NCBI RefSeq assembly: GCF_024343615.1 | Contig: NZ_RJUB01000001.1 | Location: 124,001-188,000 of the forward strand | Direction of reading: 5' to 3' | Length of the DNA stretch: 64,000 nt | Origin: Ferruginibacter sp. HRS2-29 | GTDB taxonomy: Bacteria; Bacteroidota; Bacteroidia; Chitinophagales; Chitinophagaceae | In this document: positions 8,517 to 17,870 of the stretch, in pieces | How positions within the stretch are numbered: position 1 is the stretch's first letter | Layout of the letters: each line of letters opens with the position of its first letter | The notes under the pieces: generated by a model | Seen by the model: only the letters and a program-made list of their open reading frames with translations | Told to the model about the DNA's origin: nothing | Database searches by the model: none | Made by a program: the position numbers and the translations under genes

Positions 8517-9268
8517 CAGATCCTTTTGATGGTACGCAGCCGATGTGTCCGCAAACCTGTATCCACATTCACTATACCTTCGTTGTCTATTTTATCAATA
8601 CGCACATTGCCCGAAGAATGGATGATCTCATTTGTGCTGAGCAGTATGCCTACATGCACCACAGCACCCGTTTCGTCATCAAAGAATGCCAGATCGCCAC
8701 ATTGCGATTCTTCCAAAAAACCGACCGTATCGCCTTGTGTCACCTGTTGATTGGCATCCCTCATTAACCTGATATCCATAAGCCGGTAAACGGATTGCAC
8801 AAAGCCGCTGCAGTCGATCCCGAATACCGTTTTACCTCCCCATAAATACCCGGTCCCTAAAAAAAATGAAGATAACTTCAGAATATTCTTTTCATGGAAC
8901 GGAGTTGCCGCGGCATCGATGATCTTTCCCTGATACCTGATCTCCAATCCCGGCAGGGAATGATCAAGCAGTGATAAACTGCTGGCAAAAGGCAGGTGGA
9001 TCTTTTTTCCATTGATGAAAATATCGTTCACCCATTCGCCGGTAAATTTTTTATTTTGCGGAAAAGCATTTTCAGATAACATGAACTGGTTGCCGCGGCA
9101 CCAGCCGGAATATTGGTCATCCGTGGATTCGAGCCAGATCCAGCCCTCGTCGTTGCTGTCTTTTATCCGCCCTGTTTCTCCAAAGATATATTGACTGGTC
9201 ATCTCTTCGCGATGACCGGCCACCAGGCGAACCGGGGCAACGGGTACAATGCAGACTGCATATTTCAT
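8513..9268 (-). CDS. NlpC/P60 (C40) peptidase with N-terminal SH3-like domains
   Basis: 251 residues. Residues ~1-115 hold one or two bacterial SH3-like beta domains (VRLVAGHREEMTSQYIFGE, WIWLEST..YSGWCRG). Residues ~125-250 are the C40 cysteine peptidase with C153 in GIDCSGFVQSVYR, H205 in VVHVGI and H217 in IIHSSG. The family cleaves gamma-D-glutamyl-diamino acid bonds in peptidoglycan peptides, often for cell-wall turnover or recycling. No clear signal peptide precedes the SH3 part, so a cytoplasmic recycling role (murein peptide hydrolysis) is possible. Confidence 0.88.
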   Translation of the reverse strand: MKYAVCIVPVAPVRLVAGHREEMTSQYIFGETGRIKDSNDEGWIWLESTDDQYSGWCRGNQFMLSENAFPQNKKFTGEWVNDIFINGKKIHLPFASSLSLLDHSLPGLEIRYQGKIIDAAATPFHEKNILKLSSFFLGTGYLWGGKTVFGIDCSGFVQSVYRLMDIRLMRDANQQVTQGDTVGFLEESQCGDLAFFDDETGAVVHVGILLSTNEIIHSSGNVRIDKIDNEGIVNVDTGLRTHRLRTIKRIC

Positions 9269-9354
9269 AAAATAAATATTGCTCGCAGCGAATTTATGGA
9301 AAATGAATTAGTTTACATCTGTATGTAGGATCGGCACTTATAAAACCAGATCCT

Positions 9355-9428
9355 GTTGTCATCCTGAGCTTGTCGTTGTCATCCTGAGCTTGTCGAAGGA
9401 TATCCTTCAACAAGCTCAGGATGACAAC
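9355..9428. repeat. REP-like palindrome (ATCCTGAGCTTGTCGAAGGAT family)
   Basis: Two direct copies of GTTGTCATCCTGAGCTTGTC (9355-9374, 9375-9394) are followed by an inverted copy. The second copy and the inverted one form a palindrome of about 54 bp (9375-9428) with one mismatch, centred on ATAT. A related half-site occurs at 45786. This is a dispersed intergenic repeat, not a gene. Confidence 0.8.
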
Positions 9429-9476
9429 AGTGTTTTTAAAACGCCTTAACTTATTTTCAACTGTTACTTTTTCATT

Positions 9477-10049
9477 TTGGCGACCAGGAATTACAACGAT
9501 ATTGATGATAAGGAATTGTTGAACCTCTTTTACCAGGAGAAAGACAATGAATTGCTGGGCATCCTGCTTCAGCGATATACCATGCTATTATTGGGTGTAT
9601 GCATGAAATACCTGAAAAATGAAGAAGATGCAAAAGATAGTGTACAACAGGTCTTCTTTAAAGTGATCAACGAACTTCAGAAATACAAGGTAGAATATTT
9701 CAAGAGCTGGTTGTATATGGTGGCAAAAAATCATTGCCTGATGAAACTGCGCGACAAAGGCAAATACACCACTGAACTCACTGAAAATATCGCCGCCGCC
9801 TCCGATGATGCCGAACAGAAACGTATGGCGATCCAGAAAGACATCAGGCTCAACCATATGGAAATGGCGCTGACCCAATTGAACAAAGAGCAAAAGGTTT
9901 GCGTAACTTTATTTTATCTTGAGAAAAAAACTTACCAGGAAATTGCTGAAAGCACGGGTTACAGCATCATGCAGGTAAAGAGCAGCATACAGAATGGCAA
10001 ACGCAACCTGAAAATACAGATGGAACGAATGCAGGCAGATGAGCAATAA
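9477..10049 (+). CDS. ECF-type RNA polymerase sigma factor
   Basis: 190 residues, starting with TTG (no ATG is available upstream in frame). Residues ~20-85 are sigma region 2 (YTMLLLGVCMKYLKNEEDAKDSVQQVFFKV) and ~120-180 region 4 with the HTH (KTYQEIAESTGYSIMQVKSSIQNGKRNLK). ECF factors redirect RNA polymerase to stress or envelope genes. The next gene overlaps by 11 nt and encodes a membrane protein that fits an anti-sigma factor, so the pair is translationally coupled. The regulon cannot be inferred. Confidence 0.9.
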   Translation: MATRNYNDIDDKELLNLFYQEKDNELLGILLQRYTMLLLGVCMKYLKNEEDAKDSVQQVFFKVINELQKYKVEYFKSWLYMVAKNHCLMKLRDKGKYTTELTENIAAASDDAEQKRMAIQKDIRLNHMEMALTQLNKEQKVCVTLFYLEKKTYQEIAESTGYSIMQVKSSIQNGKRNLKIQMERMQADEQ

Positions 10050-10398
10050 TTTAAAAGACATATTATCCAACCTCAATAAGGATATCGAGCAGGAAAAACT
10101 GCTGGAGTACCTTAACAATGAATTGCCGCATGCGGATCAGCATGCAGTGGAAGAAGCATTGAATGACGACCCTTTCATGAGCGATGCCATGGATGGATTG
10201 CAGCAGTTTGAAAATAAACAGGATGTTCCGCAACTCGTGAAACAACTGAATGCCGACCTGAAAAAAGAACTGGATAAAAAGAAAAAAAGAAAAAGAAGGG
10301 AAAGCATTGCCCCGCAAACCTGGACTTACGTAGCCATCATTTTCATCCTCCTGGTTTGTATCATTACGTACATGGTGATGAAGAGAATGACGCATTGA
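10039..10398 (+). CDS. Single-pass membrane protein, probable anti-sigma factor
   Basis: 119 residues: an acidic N-terminal cytoplasmic part (LLEYLNNELPHADQHAVEEALNDDPFM, like the zinc-less anti-sigma-type N-domains of Bacteroidota), a very basic KKKKRKRRE stretch at ~80, and one membrane helix (~95-113, WTYVAIIFILLVCIITYMV). It overlaps the ECF sigma gene by 11 nt. No HxxxCxxC zinc motif is seen, so the anti-sigma role rests on context and layout. Confidence 0.65.
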   Translation: MSNNLKDILSNLNKDIEQEKLLEYLNNELPHADQHAVEEALNDDPFMSDAMDGLQQFENKQDVPQLVKQLNADLKKELDKKKKRKRRESIAPQTWTYVAIIFILLVCIITYMVMKRMTH

Positions 10399-10416
10399 TG
10401 AGACTTAATTGGATTT

Positions 10417-10466
10417 ATCTATAAAAGAAAATGCCCGTAGAGTTACGGGCATTTTCTTTTATAGAT
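10417..10466. terminator. Bidirectional terminator with 23-bp stem
   Basis: A near-perfect stem whose core arms TATAAAAGAAAATGCCCGTA (10420-10439) and its complement (10444-10463) are exact, with loop GAGT. A-rich and T-rich flanks on both sides let it serve the sigma operon on the plus strand and the T9SS protein gene on the minus strand. Confidence 0.85.
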
Positions 10467-10469
10467 GAT

Positions 10470-10592
10470 GTTAGATCTATCTGAGATGTATGATCTATGA
10501 TCTCTTTAAGCTTCAATGACTTTCAAAAATTGAACTTCGTTAAACCCAAAAAGATCATAGATCATAGATCATACATCTCAGATCATAGATTT
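10470..10592. repeat. Inverted repeat of GATCATAGATCATACATC words
   Basis: The words ATCTGAGATGTATGATCTATGATC (in part) run forward at 10479-10503 and return inverted several times at 10553-10590 (AGATCATAGATCATAC). The same word family fills 60370-60578, on both sides of another terminator. No coding potential is seen. Confidence 0.7.
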
Positions 10593-13223
10593 TTATTGTT
10601 TTACAAACCTCGTCGTTTTCAACTGCCCTTCTGCAGTGTATGTGCTCAGGTTGTAAGAACCGGCAGACAATCCACCGAAGTTCAACGGAACCAGGTTGCT
10701 TCCTGCTATCAGCGAAACAGATTGCCTGTTCACCACTTTACCGCTGATGTCTGTTACCACGATCTGCATCCTGGTAGCGATAGATGATGATACATTCAGG
10801 ATCGTTCTGGCACTGATCACGTTCGGCATAAGGCTTACGAGTTCAAAGCCTTTGTCTTTGTTGAGGATCGCTACGATAGGGCTGTAAGTGATCTTACCAT
10901 CTACATCCACTACTTTCAAACGATAGTAAGAAGTAGCTGTTGTGGCGGTAACATCTGTATAATCGAATGGCTGCAGGCAACGCAATGAAGACGCTTCCTG
11001 TGTATTGATAGCTTCAAAATTCCTGCCATCGCTGCTGCGCTGAAGTGTCATGCTTACACCGGTTGTGCTGCTACAGTTGATCTTCCAATCGAGGAGGTTA
11101 TTGCTGCTTTGTTTCCTTCCGCTGAAATATTCGATCTTGATCGGGAGCGGGTTTACCGCTACATCACCACCTGCTGAAAATTCGGAGAAGCCAGACATGT
11201 TTGTACGGCTCAGGATCGGGATGGTATTATCCCCCGTGGTGGTTACATGCGTTCCGTTCAACGTCCATGGCGCTGCGCTGTTGGCCCTTTTGATCAAAAC
11301 AAGCTGTGTGTAGTCTGTGATACCGCCGAGGCTGGTACCAGTGAAAGTTCCTGTGTAAACACCGCCTGTAAGGCCATCGCCGGCTACAATGCTCCAGTAA
11401 CCAACGCTGGAAGACCGGTTGACATTGATAGAACCCTCTACCAGTGGCAAACCGTTTGTGCCACCTGCACCATTCACCCACTCGGCGGTAAGTGTACCGC
11501 CAGCGGTAGGTGCCGTAGTGAAGTTGATAGAAGCATTGCGGAACGAAACAGAAGTCCCGATCGGGAAATCCCTGGTGCCGGTAGCCGCATTGATCCATCG
11601 TTTGAATTTACCAACGATCGTTCCAAAAGTATAGTTGAATGTACCGGTATTTGCAGTGCTGGTACCAAGCGTAAGCGTGGTTACACCGGTATTGATATTT
11701 CCGTTGGCCATACTGAGTGTATTAACCACTATTTCAGATGGAAGCGAATTGGCAATGGATAAGCCGCCGCCGTTATTTACGATCAGTTGGTTCAGCGGAG
11801 CTGTAAACACCCCGTCACCGTTCAATGTCTGCGTGGTAGCAGCAGGAAAGATCAGCACGGTACCGGCAGAGCTTCCGTCGAAAGTTCCGCTATTGGTGAA
11901 CACCGGGCCATTCTGCCTGTAAGTAAAGCCTGAAGTGGTAAGGCTGCTGCCAGTTTTAATATTCGTATTTTGATTAACGGTAGCATTGCCCAGTAAGGTC
12001 AATGAATTACCGCCGTTGGCATTGTCAACCACCAGGTCGGGAAATTGCCCCTGGGCAAAAAACGCAGATCCCGGAGGAGTAAGTGCATTACCAAACTGTA
12101 CAGTACCGCCGGTTATATTTATTTCGGGAGCGCCTAACGGCAACAGAAAGTCGCGTGGGCCGGTTCCGCTGCTATTTGGATTTACTATGATAATGTTTCC
12201 GCCACTCATCGTAAACAAGGCTCCATCGGGGCCAGGCATGTGGAAACTCGCGAAACCGGTGCTACTGTTGGCAACGGTACATACATTGAATGTACCGCCG
12301 GTTTGAGTATAGGTCAATCCGAAACCAGCCGGTGAAGTCATCCTGCTGGCAAGGTTGATGGTTCCTCCATTGATGGTGATGAAAGTTCCGGTCTGGTAAA
12401 AAAGACGGTTGGCATCCTGTGTACCGATGTTGAGTGTACCGGCATCTATCTGAAGCGCACCGTTTACAGAAGCGCTGCCGGTACGGGCAACCACCGTGTA
12501 ATTTGGATTGGCGAGCCATAGCTTTGCTGATGCCGGAATTGTATAATCACTGGTGGTAGGCGCATTAGTAAAAAGCCCATTGGCTGCTACAAATGTTCCC
12601 CCTATTTTAAATGTTCCATTCAGCAGATTAAGAAAAGCATTGTCGCCATTTCCCGGGGTGATACTATTTCCTTTGAAAGTAAAATTCGTCGGATTCAACT
12701 CTACTACAGGAGTTTGAGTGGTTCCTTTATCGATCGTTATCTCTGCTATATCCGTTATAGGGCCGGTTCCACCAAAAGTTACACTGTTAGTTCCGGTAAA
12801 TTCTACCAGGGCGCTTGCCGTATTTCCATTGGTGCTGAAATCGAGTGTGCCATTATTGGTAACTGAACCTGTAAGGGTCAACAGATGCCCTGTCTGCGTA
12901 CCTGCGAGCGAAGAGCGGAAAGTTGCACCTGCGGCAACGGTCACATTGCCGCCTACCGTTAGTGTGCGTGCAGTGGCCTGTTCAAATTGAAGGATGCCCG
13001 ATGTACCTTGCCCTACCGTTACACTTAATGCAGATGCGTCGGTATTGATCGTTACAGTTGCGCCATCGGCGATGATAACGTCATCGCTTCCGCCTGGTAC
13101 TACGCCACCTACCCATGTGGCGGTATTGCTCCAGTTTCCACCGCTGGCGGTTGATGTGATCTGGGAGAAAGCGCTGTTCGCAACTGCCAGGAGCATCATG
13201 AAGATAAAGTAGATCTTTTTCAT
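10593..13223 (-). CDS. Large T9SS-secreted surface protein with beta-helix repeats
   Basis: 876 residues with a signal peptide (1-20, ending SAFSQ). The N-terminal half is rich in short beta-strand repeats of the form LTVGGNVTVAAGATF, N.GTLDFSTNG and GGTINLAS, typical of a right-handed beta-helix (adhesin-like passenger). The last ~80 residues are a type A C-terminal sorting domain (PNVISARTILNVSSS, VVTDISGKVVNRQSV, GSYNLSTYT, ending RFVKQ) that directs outer-membrane passage by T9SS. A segment at ~700-790 (LDWKINCSSTTGVSMTLQRSSDGRNFE) is the Fn3-like module common before such tails. Adhesive or structural role is inferred. It is a sequence relative, by its C-terminus, of the next protein. 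Confidence 0.85.
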   Translation of the reverse strand: MKKIYFIFMMLLAVANSAFSQITSTASGGNWSNTATWVGGVVPGGSDDVIIADGATVTINTDASALSVTVGQGTSGILQFEQATARTLTVGGNVTVAAGATFRSSLAGTQTGHLLTLTGSVTNNGTLDFSTNGNTASALVEFTGTNSVTFGGTGPITDIAEITIDKGTTQTPVVELNPTNFTFKGNSITPGNGDNAFLNLLNGTFKIGGTFVAANGLFTNAPTTSDYTIPASAKLWLANPNYTVVARTGSASVNGALQIDAGTLNIGTQDANRLFYQTGTFITINGGTINLASRMTSPAGFGLTYTQTGGTFNVCTVANSSTGFASFHMPGPDGALFTMSGGNIIIVNPNSSGTGPRDFLLPLGAPEINITGGTVQFGNALTPPGSAFFAQGQFPDLVVDNANGGNSLTLLGNATVNQNTNIKTGSSLTTSGFTYRQNGPVFTNSGTFDGSSAGTVLIFPAATTQTLNGDGVFTAPLNQLIVNNGGGLSIANSLPSEIVVNTLSMANGNINTGVTTLTLGTSTANTGTFNYTFGTIVGKFKRWINAATGTRDFPIGTSVSFRNASINFTTAPTAGGTLTAEWVNGAGGTNGLPLVEGSINVNRSSSVGYWSIVAGDGLTGGVYTGTFTGTSLGGITDYTQLVLIKRANSAAPWTLNGTHVTTTGDNTIPILSRTNMSGFSEFSAGGDVAVNPLPIKIEYFSGRKQSSNNLLDWKINCSSTTGVSMTLQRSSDGRNFEAINTQEASSLRCLQPFDYTDVTATTATSYYRLKVVDVDGKITYSPIVAILNKDKGFELVSLMPNVISARTILNVSSSIATRMQIVVTDISGKVVNRQSVSLIAGSNLVPLNFGGLSAGSYNLSTYTAEGQLKTTRFVKQ

Positions 13224-13305
13224 ACGTTAAGAGGTTTTGAGGCACTAAATGCCCGAATTAAAAACTGTTCAAAAATAGTTTATTTTTCATGATATATACG
13301 CAAAA

Positions 13306-13331
13306 AACTGCCCACAAAGTTGTGGGCAGTT
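13306..13331. terminator. Hairpin between the two T9SS protein genes
   Basis: An exact 11-bp stem AACTGCCCACA / TGTGGGCAGTT with loop AAGT, preceded by A6 and followed by TTTCC. It lies just downstream of the stop codon (13358) of the 1179-residue protein on the minus strand. Confidence 0.8.
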
Positions 13332-13357
13332 TCCTATCGGTATTTTTTTTTTGAAAA

Positions 13358-16300
13358 TTATTGTTTTACAAAGCGGATGGTCTTGATTTCACCGTCAGAT
13401 GTCTTACCTGTCACCTGGTAGGTTCCTGCGGCAAGTTTGCTGAAGTTCATCGGTATCTTATTGGTACCTCCAATCACGCTTACGTATTGGGTGGAGATCG
13501 TTTTACCAACGATATCCGTCACCCGTATTTCCATTTTAGCTGCGGCAGCGCTGGTAATGTTGAGCATGGCTTCGTTCAATACCGGGTTAGGTTGTACCGC
13601 TATGAGCTCAAATCCTTTGCCTTTGCCCAGCAGTGTCACAATCGGGCTGTAAGTCACTTTACCGGAAGCCTCCGTCACTTTCAGGCGATAGTAGTTTACG
13701 CCCTGCAATGGTTGTGCATCGGTATAGTTGAATGGCTGCAACAGGCGCAATGCATCCGACATTTCGGTATGGATACCGGTGTAGGTGCGTCCGTCGGCAC
13801 TGCGTTCCAATACCATGGTAACGGCGCCGCTGGTGCTGTTTACTTTCCAGTCGAGCAGGTTAGCCGTAGCCTGTTTCGCTCCCCTGAAGTATTCGATGCT
13901 GATCGGCAATACGGTCAGGTTCTTATTCAGGTAGAAGTTAGAGAACGAAGGTGTGGTTACCTGTATCCAGTTTACCCCATTCTGGGAATTGAAGGCAGAT
14001 TGCCCCAGCGCTGTGCCGGTTCCGTTCGCATCCAGGAAGTCTGGATTACATGCTGCACCTGTTTGTTTGAAAGCGCCCAGGTTAGAAAGGGTGATCGTAG
14101 GATCAGCTGCTGTAAGTGCCGCCAGTTCTGCATTGGTAAAGAAGAACTGCACCACTACGTTAGTAGCCGCCTGGGTGTTATTGATAAGATAGCTCCTGTC
14201 GAGGTAATAATGCCCATTGCCATCCTGGCGAACTGCGCCGGTATTGATGTTCAGGGAAGCATTATAACCATTCACAATTCCACCCGCCGGGTTTCTTACG
14301 ATCGCTATCAGGTTACCATTCACATCTACCAACCCTGCTTGTCCGGTATAACCTGTCTGAATACCGGTTGGGGTCTGGGATGCGGCACAACTGGCTGTTG
14401 TTGCCAACATGGTGCTGGTAAGGTTGTCTACAGTTAGGCAGAAGGTGCCGGTAGCTCCATTGTAGCCTTCTATCACGATGTAATAGGTCTGGCCCACCGT
14501 AAGCCCGGTAGCATACAAGATAGAGTTACTTTTTCCAGCTACTATTCCATTATCGTCATCACAAGAAATAATATTAAATGTAGCGTAGTTGAATGGATCC
14601 CCTACGCTGAACAAACCGATCTCGCTATCATCCAGCGTACCATCCACATAGTCGGTAGAAATTTTCACGGCACTTGCGGTAGCCACAAATTTATACCATA
14701 CAGTATGAGAGGAAGAAGCCAGTGTGTTGATACAGGAAGGATATGGCTCAGTTGCACCCTGTGTAGCGCCTTCGTTGGTGTAAGGGGCAGCTGTGCAACC
14801 CGCGCCTACTGTGAGTGTGATGGCACCTGGGGCATCATCATTTGCGGGTGCAGGTACAGGGCATACGAGCCTGAAATCCTGCGAAGGTGCACCCGTAGAA
14901 CTTTCTGCATCCAGCAGCAGCAATATGGTCTGGCCGGCGGTAAGGGTAAATGTACCCAGTTCGCCGGTAGTGTTCACATCGGCTATACAAGTCCAGCCGG
15001 TAGGGCCGCAATCACCATCAGCAGCGTCTTTGAACAGGTAATCGATATAGCCTGAGCTGTTGACCGCTGTTACTTCCAGCAGGTACTCGCCGGCAGCAGG
15101 AGCGGTGAAAGAGTACAATAATTCTTTACCTGGTACTGAGAAGCCGCAATCGCTGGTACCGTAACCACCCGTACCTGCAGGTATGGCGGCAGTCTGTGTT
15201 ACCCCGCAATCGAATGCTACAGTGGCCGTACAATCGAGTGTTGTTGTAAAAGAAGCCACAGCAGAGTTGGTGCTGAATCCGGCGCCGGTACCAGTACAAT
15301 TTTTTCTTACATACACATCATATGTAGTTGCAGCTGTTAGCCCGGCGATCGCTATCGGAGAAGCCGTTCCTGTTACAACAGTACCGCCTGTACCGGCAGT
15401 AGCGCCAGTGCCAGGGGTGAAGCCAACCGCCCCGTATTCTACTATATAGCTGCCGGAAGTACCCGGGGTAAATGAGATGGAAGCGCTGGTTGCTGTAACT
15501 GAACCTGCGGTTACCCCCACTGGTTGAATACAGGATGGCGTTGGTATCACGCTGATATCATCGAGCAAAAGGAAATCGTTATTAGCGTCGGAATAAGCCT
15601 GGAAGCCGATATAATAGGTGCCGGTAGATGCCGGTGTAAATTGTATGCTTGCAGCGAGCGGTGTTGCGCTGGCTACGGTAGGATAATCTGCCAGTGGCAA
15701 TGTCATGGCAGCTACCGTTGGCGATGTACCGTATAACACTTTCAGCTTTTCAGGATAGTATCCCGGATCAGTTGAAATGCTTTGGTCGTTACCATATTTG
15801 AAGGTAAGCGTGTAGCTCGTTCCACCTGTCAACGTTAACCCACGGGTATACAACCAGTCGTTGGCGTTGTTGGTTAAATTATATTGGTAACCGATCACAG
15901 GATAAGTATAACCAGTGATGCCGCTAATGCCCGAGTAGGTCCTCCACGCGTTGGCGTCATTGTTTACATTTTCCTGGGTCACACACAAAGGCAAAGCCGG
16001 TGCGGTTACTACTTCTATCGGCATATTGTATGGTATCGGATCCGGGGTACAAGGTGTAGTGAAGGTGAGCCCTGCATTGGAACTATAGCCGTTTCCTGTG
16101 CCGGTGCAATTCTGCCTCACATATACCTGGTAGGCTGTTGCGGCACTAAGTCCGCCAATGGCCTGTGCAGAAGTAGCCGGGTTGATCACTGTGCCGCCGG
16201 TGCCTGCTGTAGCGCCTGTACCCGGGGTAAAGCCCGGAGCGCCATATTCAAGGATGTAAGATCCGGTACCTGTCCAGCTGATGGTGGCGCCTGTTTCCGA

Positions 16301-16897
16301 AACGGATGCCACGGCCAGACCGGTTGGTGCATTACAAACAACCTTTGTAACCGTTACGTTGTCGATAGCCCACCACCAGGTATCGATTCCTGAGAAACGG
16401 AACCTTACTTTTGCGGCAGTGGAAGTGCCCACCTGTGTGCTGATATCGATAGAAGTATGTGTGGCAGGATTAGGATAACCCAGGCTGGCCGTATAAGTGG
16501 CTACCACATTCCATACGCTGCCATTCCATACGGCTACTTCGCAGCTCTGTCCACTAAAATGCCTTACCTGCTGGTCGAATTCCAATATATAAGGACCGGC
16601 AGCGCTGGCGTTGAAAGTGGGTGATTCCAGGTATGCATTTTCACCTGTAGTGGTAGGATTGAAATCGGAATCGAAGATGGCGAAAGGTGCGGCAAAGCCC
16701 GGCGTACCACCGGTGATGGTCCTGCCCCCCGGGTTATTGAAAAACCACAGATCTGTGGTAGTTCCCACTGCCGTATTGGTCCAGCCTGCAGGGGGTGTTG
16801 TGCCTGTTGCCGTGGAAAAGTTTTCCGACAGGATCACCTGTGCTTTTGCTCCAAACAGGCTTAGGGCCATCAGGAACAACAAGTAGATTTTCTTCAT
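13358..16897 (-). CDS. Large T9SS-secreted protein with cleaved-adhesin-like and Fn3 domains
   Basis: 1179 residues with a signal peptide (1-19, ending GAKAQ). Residues ~20-190 resemble a cleaved-adhesin/MAM-like jelly roll (ENFSTATGTTPPAGWTN, DTWWWAIDNVTV). Two fibronectin type III-like repeats follow (around 193-285 and 458-555), each with GATAGTGGTV and Y.VYVR.NCTGTG. A second jelly-roll copy (VIPTPSC preceded by FLLLDDISV) lies between them. Further on are pre-peptidase-like beta domains (LLLLDAESS, TYYIVIEGYNGATGTFCLTVDN). The C-terminal ~80 residues are a T9SS type A sorting domain ending RFVKQ. No catalytic domain is visible; it probably is a cell-surface or released adhesin. Confidence 0.85.
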   Translation of the reverse strand: MKKIYLLFLMALSLFGAKAQVILSENFSTATGTTPPAGWTNTAVGTTTDLWFFNNPGGRTITGGTPGFAAPFAIFDSDFNPTTTGENAYLESPTFNASAAGPYILEFDQQVRHFSGQSCEVAVWNGSVWNVVATYTASLGYPNPATHTSIDISTQVGTSTAAKVRFRFSGIDTWWWAIDNVTVTKVVCNAPTGLAVASVSETGATISWTGTGSYILEYGAPGFTPGTGATAGTGGTVINPATSAQAIGGLSAATAYQVYVRQNCTGTGNGYSSNAGLTFTTPCTPDPIPYNMPIEVVTAPALPLCVTQENVNNDANAWRTYSGISGITGYTYPVIGYQYNLTNNANDWLYTRGLTLTGGTSYTLTFKYGNDQSISTDPGYYPEKLKVLYGTSPTVAAMTLPLADYPTVASATPLAASIQFTPASTGTYYIGFQAYSDANNDFLLLDDISVIPTPSCIQPVGVTAGSVTATSASISFTPGTSGSYIVEYGAVGFTPGTGATAGTGGTVVTGTASPIAIAGLTAATTYDVYVRKNCTGTGAGFSTNSAVASFTTTLDCTATVAFDCGVTQTAAIPAGTGGYGTSDCGFSVPGKELLYSFTAPAAGEYLLEVTAVNSSGYIDYLFKDAADGDCGPTGWTCIADVNTTGELGTFTLTAGQTILLLLDAESSTGAPSQDFRLVCPVPAPANDDAPGAITLTVGAGCTAAPYTNEGATQGATEPYPSCINTLASSSHTVWYKFVATASAVKISTDYVDGTLDDSEIGLFSVGDPFNYATFNIISCDDDNGIVAGKSNSILYATGLTVGQTYYIVIEGYNGATGTFCLTVDNLTSTMLATTASCAASQTPTGIQTGYTGQAGLVDVNGNLIAIVRNPAGGIVNGYNASLNINTGAVRQDGNGHYYLDRSYLINNTQAATNVVVQFFFTNAELAALTAADPTITLSNLGAFKQTGAACNPDFLDANGTGTALGQSAFNSQNGVNWIQVTTPSFSNFYLNKNLTVLPISIEYFRGAKQATANLLDWKVNSTSGAVTMVLERSADGRTYTGIHTEMSDALRLLQPFNYTDAQPLQGVNYYRLKVTEASGKVTYSPIVTLLGKGKGFELIAVQPNPVLNEAMLNITSAAAAKMEIRVTDIVGKTISTQYVSVIGGTNKIPMNFSKLAAGTYQVTGKTSDGEIKTIRFVKQ

Positions 16898-17018
16898 ACG
16901 AAATTGATTAAGTAGATAAAATGTGATAAGTGTGCAGGGACAGACGCGGATCTTTACAAAGGAGGATTGGGAAATGAAAATAAGGAAAATAACTTAATTT
17001 ACAAAAAAATTAACAAAA

Positions 17019-17043
17019 AAGGCCTTCCATCCCGGAAGGCCTT
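17019..17043. terminator. Hairpin upstream of the T9SS gene / downstream of the small lipoprotein
   Basis: An exact stem AAGGCCTTCC / GGAAGGCCTT with loop ATCCC, flanked by A-rich sequence on the left. It probably ends the minus-strand lipoprotein transcript. The following 17104-17150 contains repeated CCCTAAAC/CTCTAAACC words. Confidence 0.75.
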
Positions 17044-17151
17044 AAATAATATCATTTTTGTTGAAAGGATCAGCGTTCAGAAAGACTTTTCAGTTTGAAC
17101 GGCAAGGGCCCTAAACCCTAATCCCTAAACACTAATCTCTAAACCAGGTTA

Positions 17152-17361
17152 TTATTTCTTTTTAGAAGTATCAGCAGCTGCTTTTGTAGTGTCGGCCGGT
17201 ACTTTTACAGTAGTGTCTTTTGCTGCAGGGGTTACCGTCGTAGTATCTGCAGACATTTTTGTAGTGTTGCTGTCAGTTGTTACAGTAACTTCTGTTTTCT
17301 TTTCGTCGTTGCAGGCAGCCATGAAAGCGGTGATCGCTACGATCGCTAATAGTTTTTTCAT
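17152..17361 (-). CDS. Small Thr/Lys-rich lipoprotein
   Basis: 69 residues: a signal peptide with a lipobox (AFMAAC, Cys 17), then a low-complexity tail of VTVTTDSNTTKMSADTTT, PAAKDTTVKVPADTT and a KKK end. Such short, repetitive lipoproteins are common in Bacteroidota; no function is known. A well-formed promoter precedes it (17403-17433, minus strand). Confidence 0.7.
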   Translation of the reverse strand: MKKLLAIVAITAFMAACNDEKKTEVTVTTDSNTTKMSADTTTVTPAAKDTTVKVPADTTKAAADTSKKK

Positions 17362-17402
17362 TGTTTTGGTTGGGTTTAAGTTGGTTTTAATTAATTAAGC
17401 CG

Positions 17403-17433
17403 CAAAACTAATAGCAATTTTTAAAAATGCAAA
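17403..17433 (-). promoter_or_regulatory. Bacteroidota-type promoter of the small lipoprotein
   Basis: On the minus strand a TTTGC box (17429-17433) is followed after about 19 bp by TAGTTTTG (17403-17410), matching the -33/-7 consensus. Its -7 box ends 41 bp from the start codon at 17361. Confidence 0.65.
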
Positions 17434-17594
17434 TGTTTGGAAAGAAGTATTTTATTGTGCCAAGACATATTTTTTTGGAAAATATTTGAGCGTTATCTGT
17501 TGACGCTACTTATTGCCGCTATTGGAGTTATCTCCAACAACTTCCACGGAGCCCAATAGCTGTTGGTAATAACACCAACAACGGCAACAAAAAG

Positions 17595-17726
17595 CTCGAT
17601 CAACTGCATTACAATCCCGTGCGGGCAGGCATGGTCCTGCAGCCGGAGCAGTACCTATACAGTAGTGCTATCCATTATTTTACCAATCAAAAAGGGCTTA
17701 TTGATATTGCACATATTTACGGTTGA
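17595..17726 (+). pseudogene. C-terminal remnant of a RAYT (IS200-like, REP-associated) transposase
   Basis: Translating from 17595 gives LDQLHYNPVRAGMV, then PEQYLYSSA and KGLIDI before a stop at 17724. The block HYNPVRAG..V..PE.Y.YSSA is the highly conserved C-terminal signature of REP-associated tyrosine transposases. Only about 43 codons survive; the Tyr/HUH catalytic half is absent. Upstream sequence (17453-17594) shows no further in-frame homology that I can see. The fragment lies 145 nt before a cluster of GC-rich direct and inverted repeats, the kind of DNA such transposases act on. Confidence 0.75.
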
Positions 17727-17870
17727 ATATCTTTTAAGAAAAAGAGTGTTGGACGACATAAGATCAATGACGAGTGTGGCTTTCTGTTGCACATTGGTTA
17801 TTGCAGTGATTTTGGAAGTGTATTGGTTCTTATCCCGGTCGCAGACCTACTGCCTTGAAAAGGCACAAGG

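Noticed and set aside
13361..14437. A 358-codon plus-strand frame opposite the large T9SS protein
   Set aside because: It is the antisense of a well-supported Thr/Gly-rich surface protein; the translation is Cys/His/Arg-rich without any domain.
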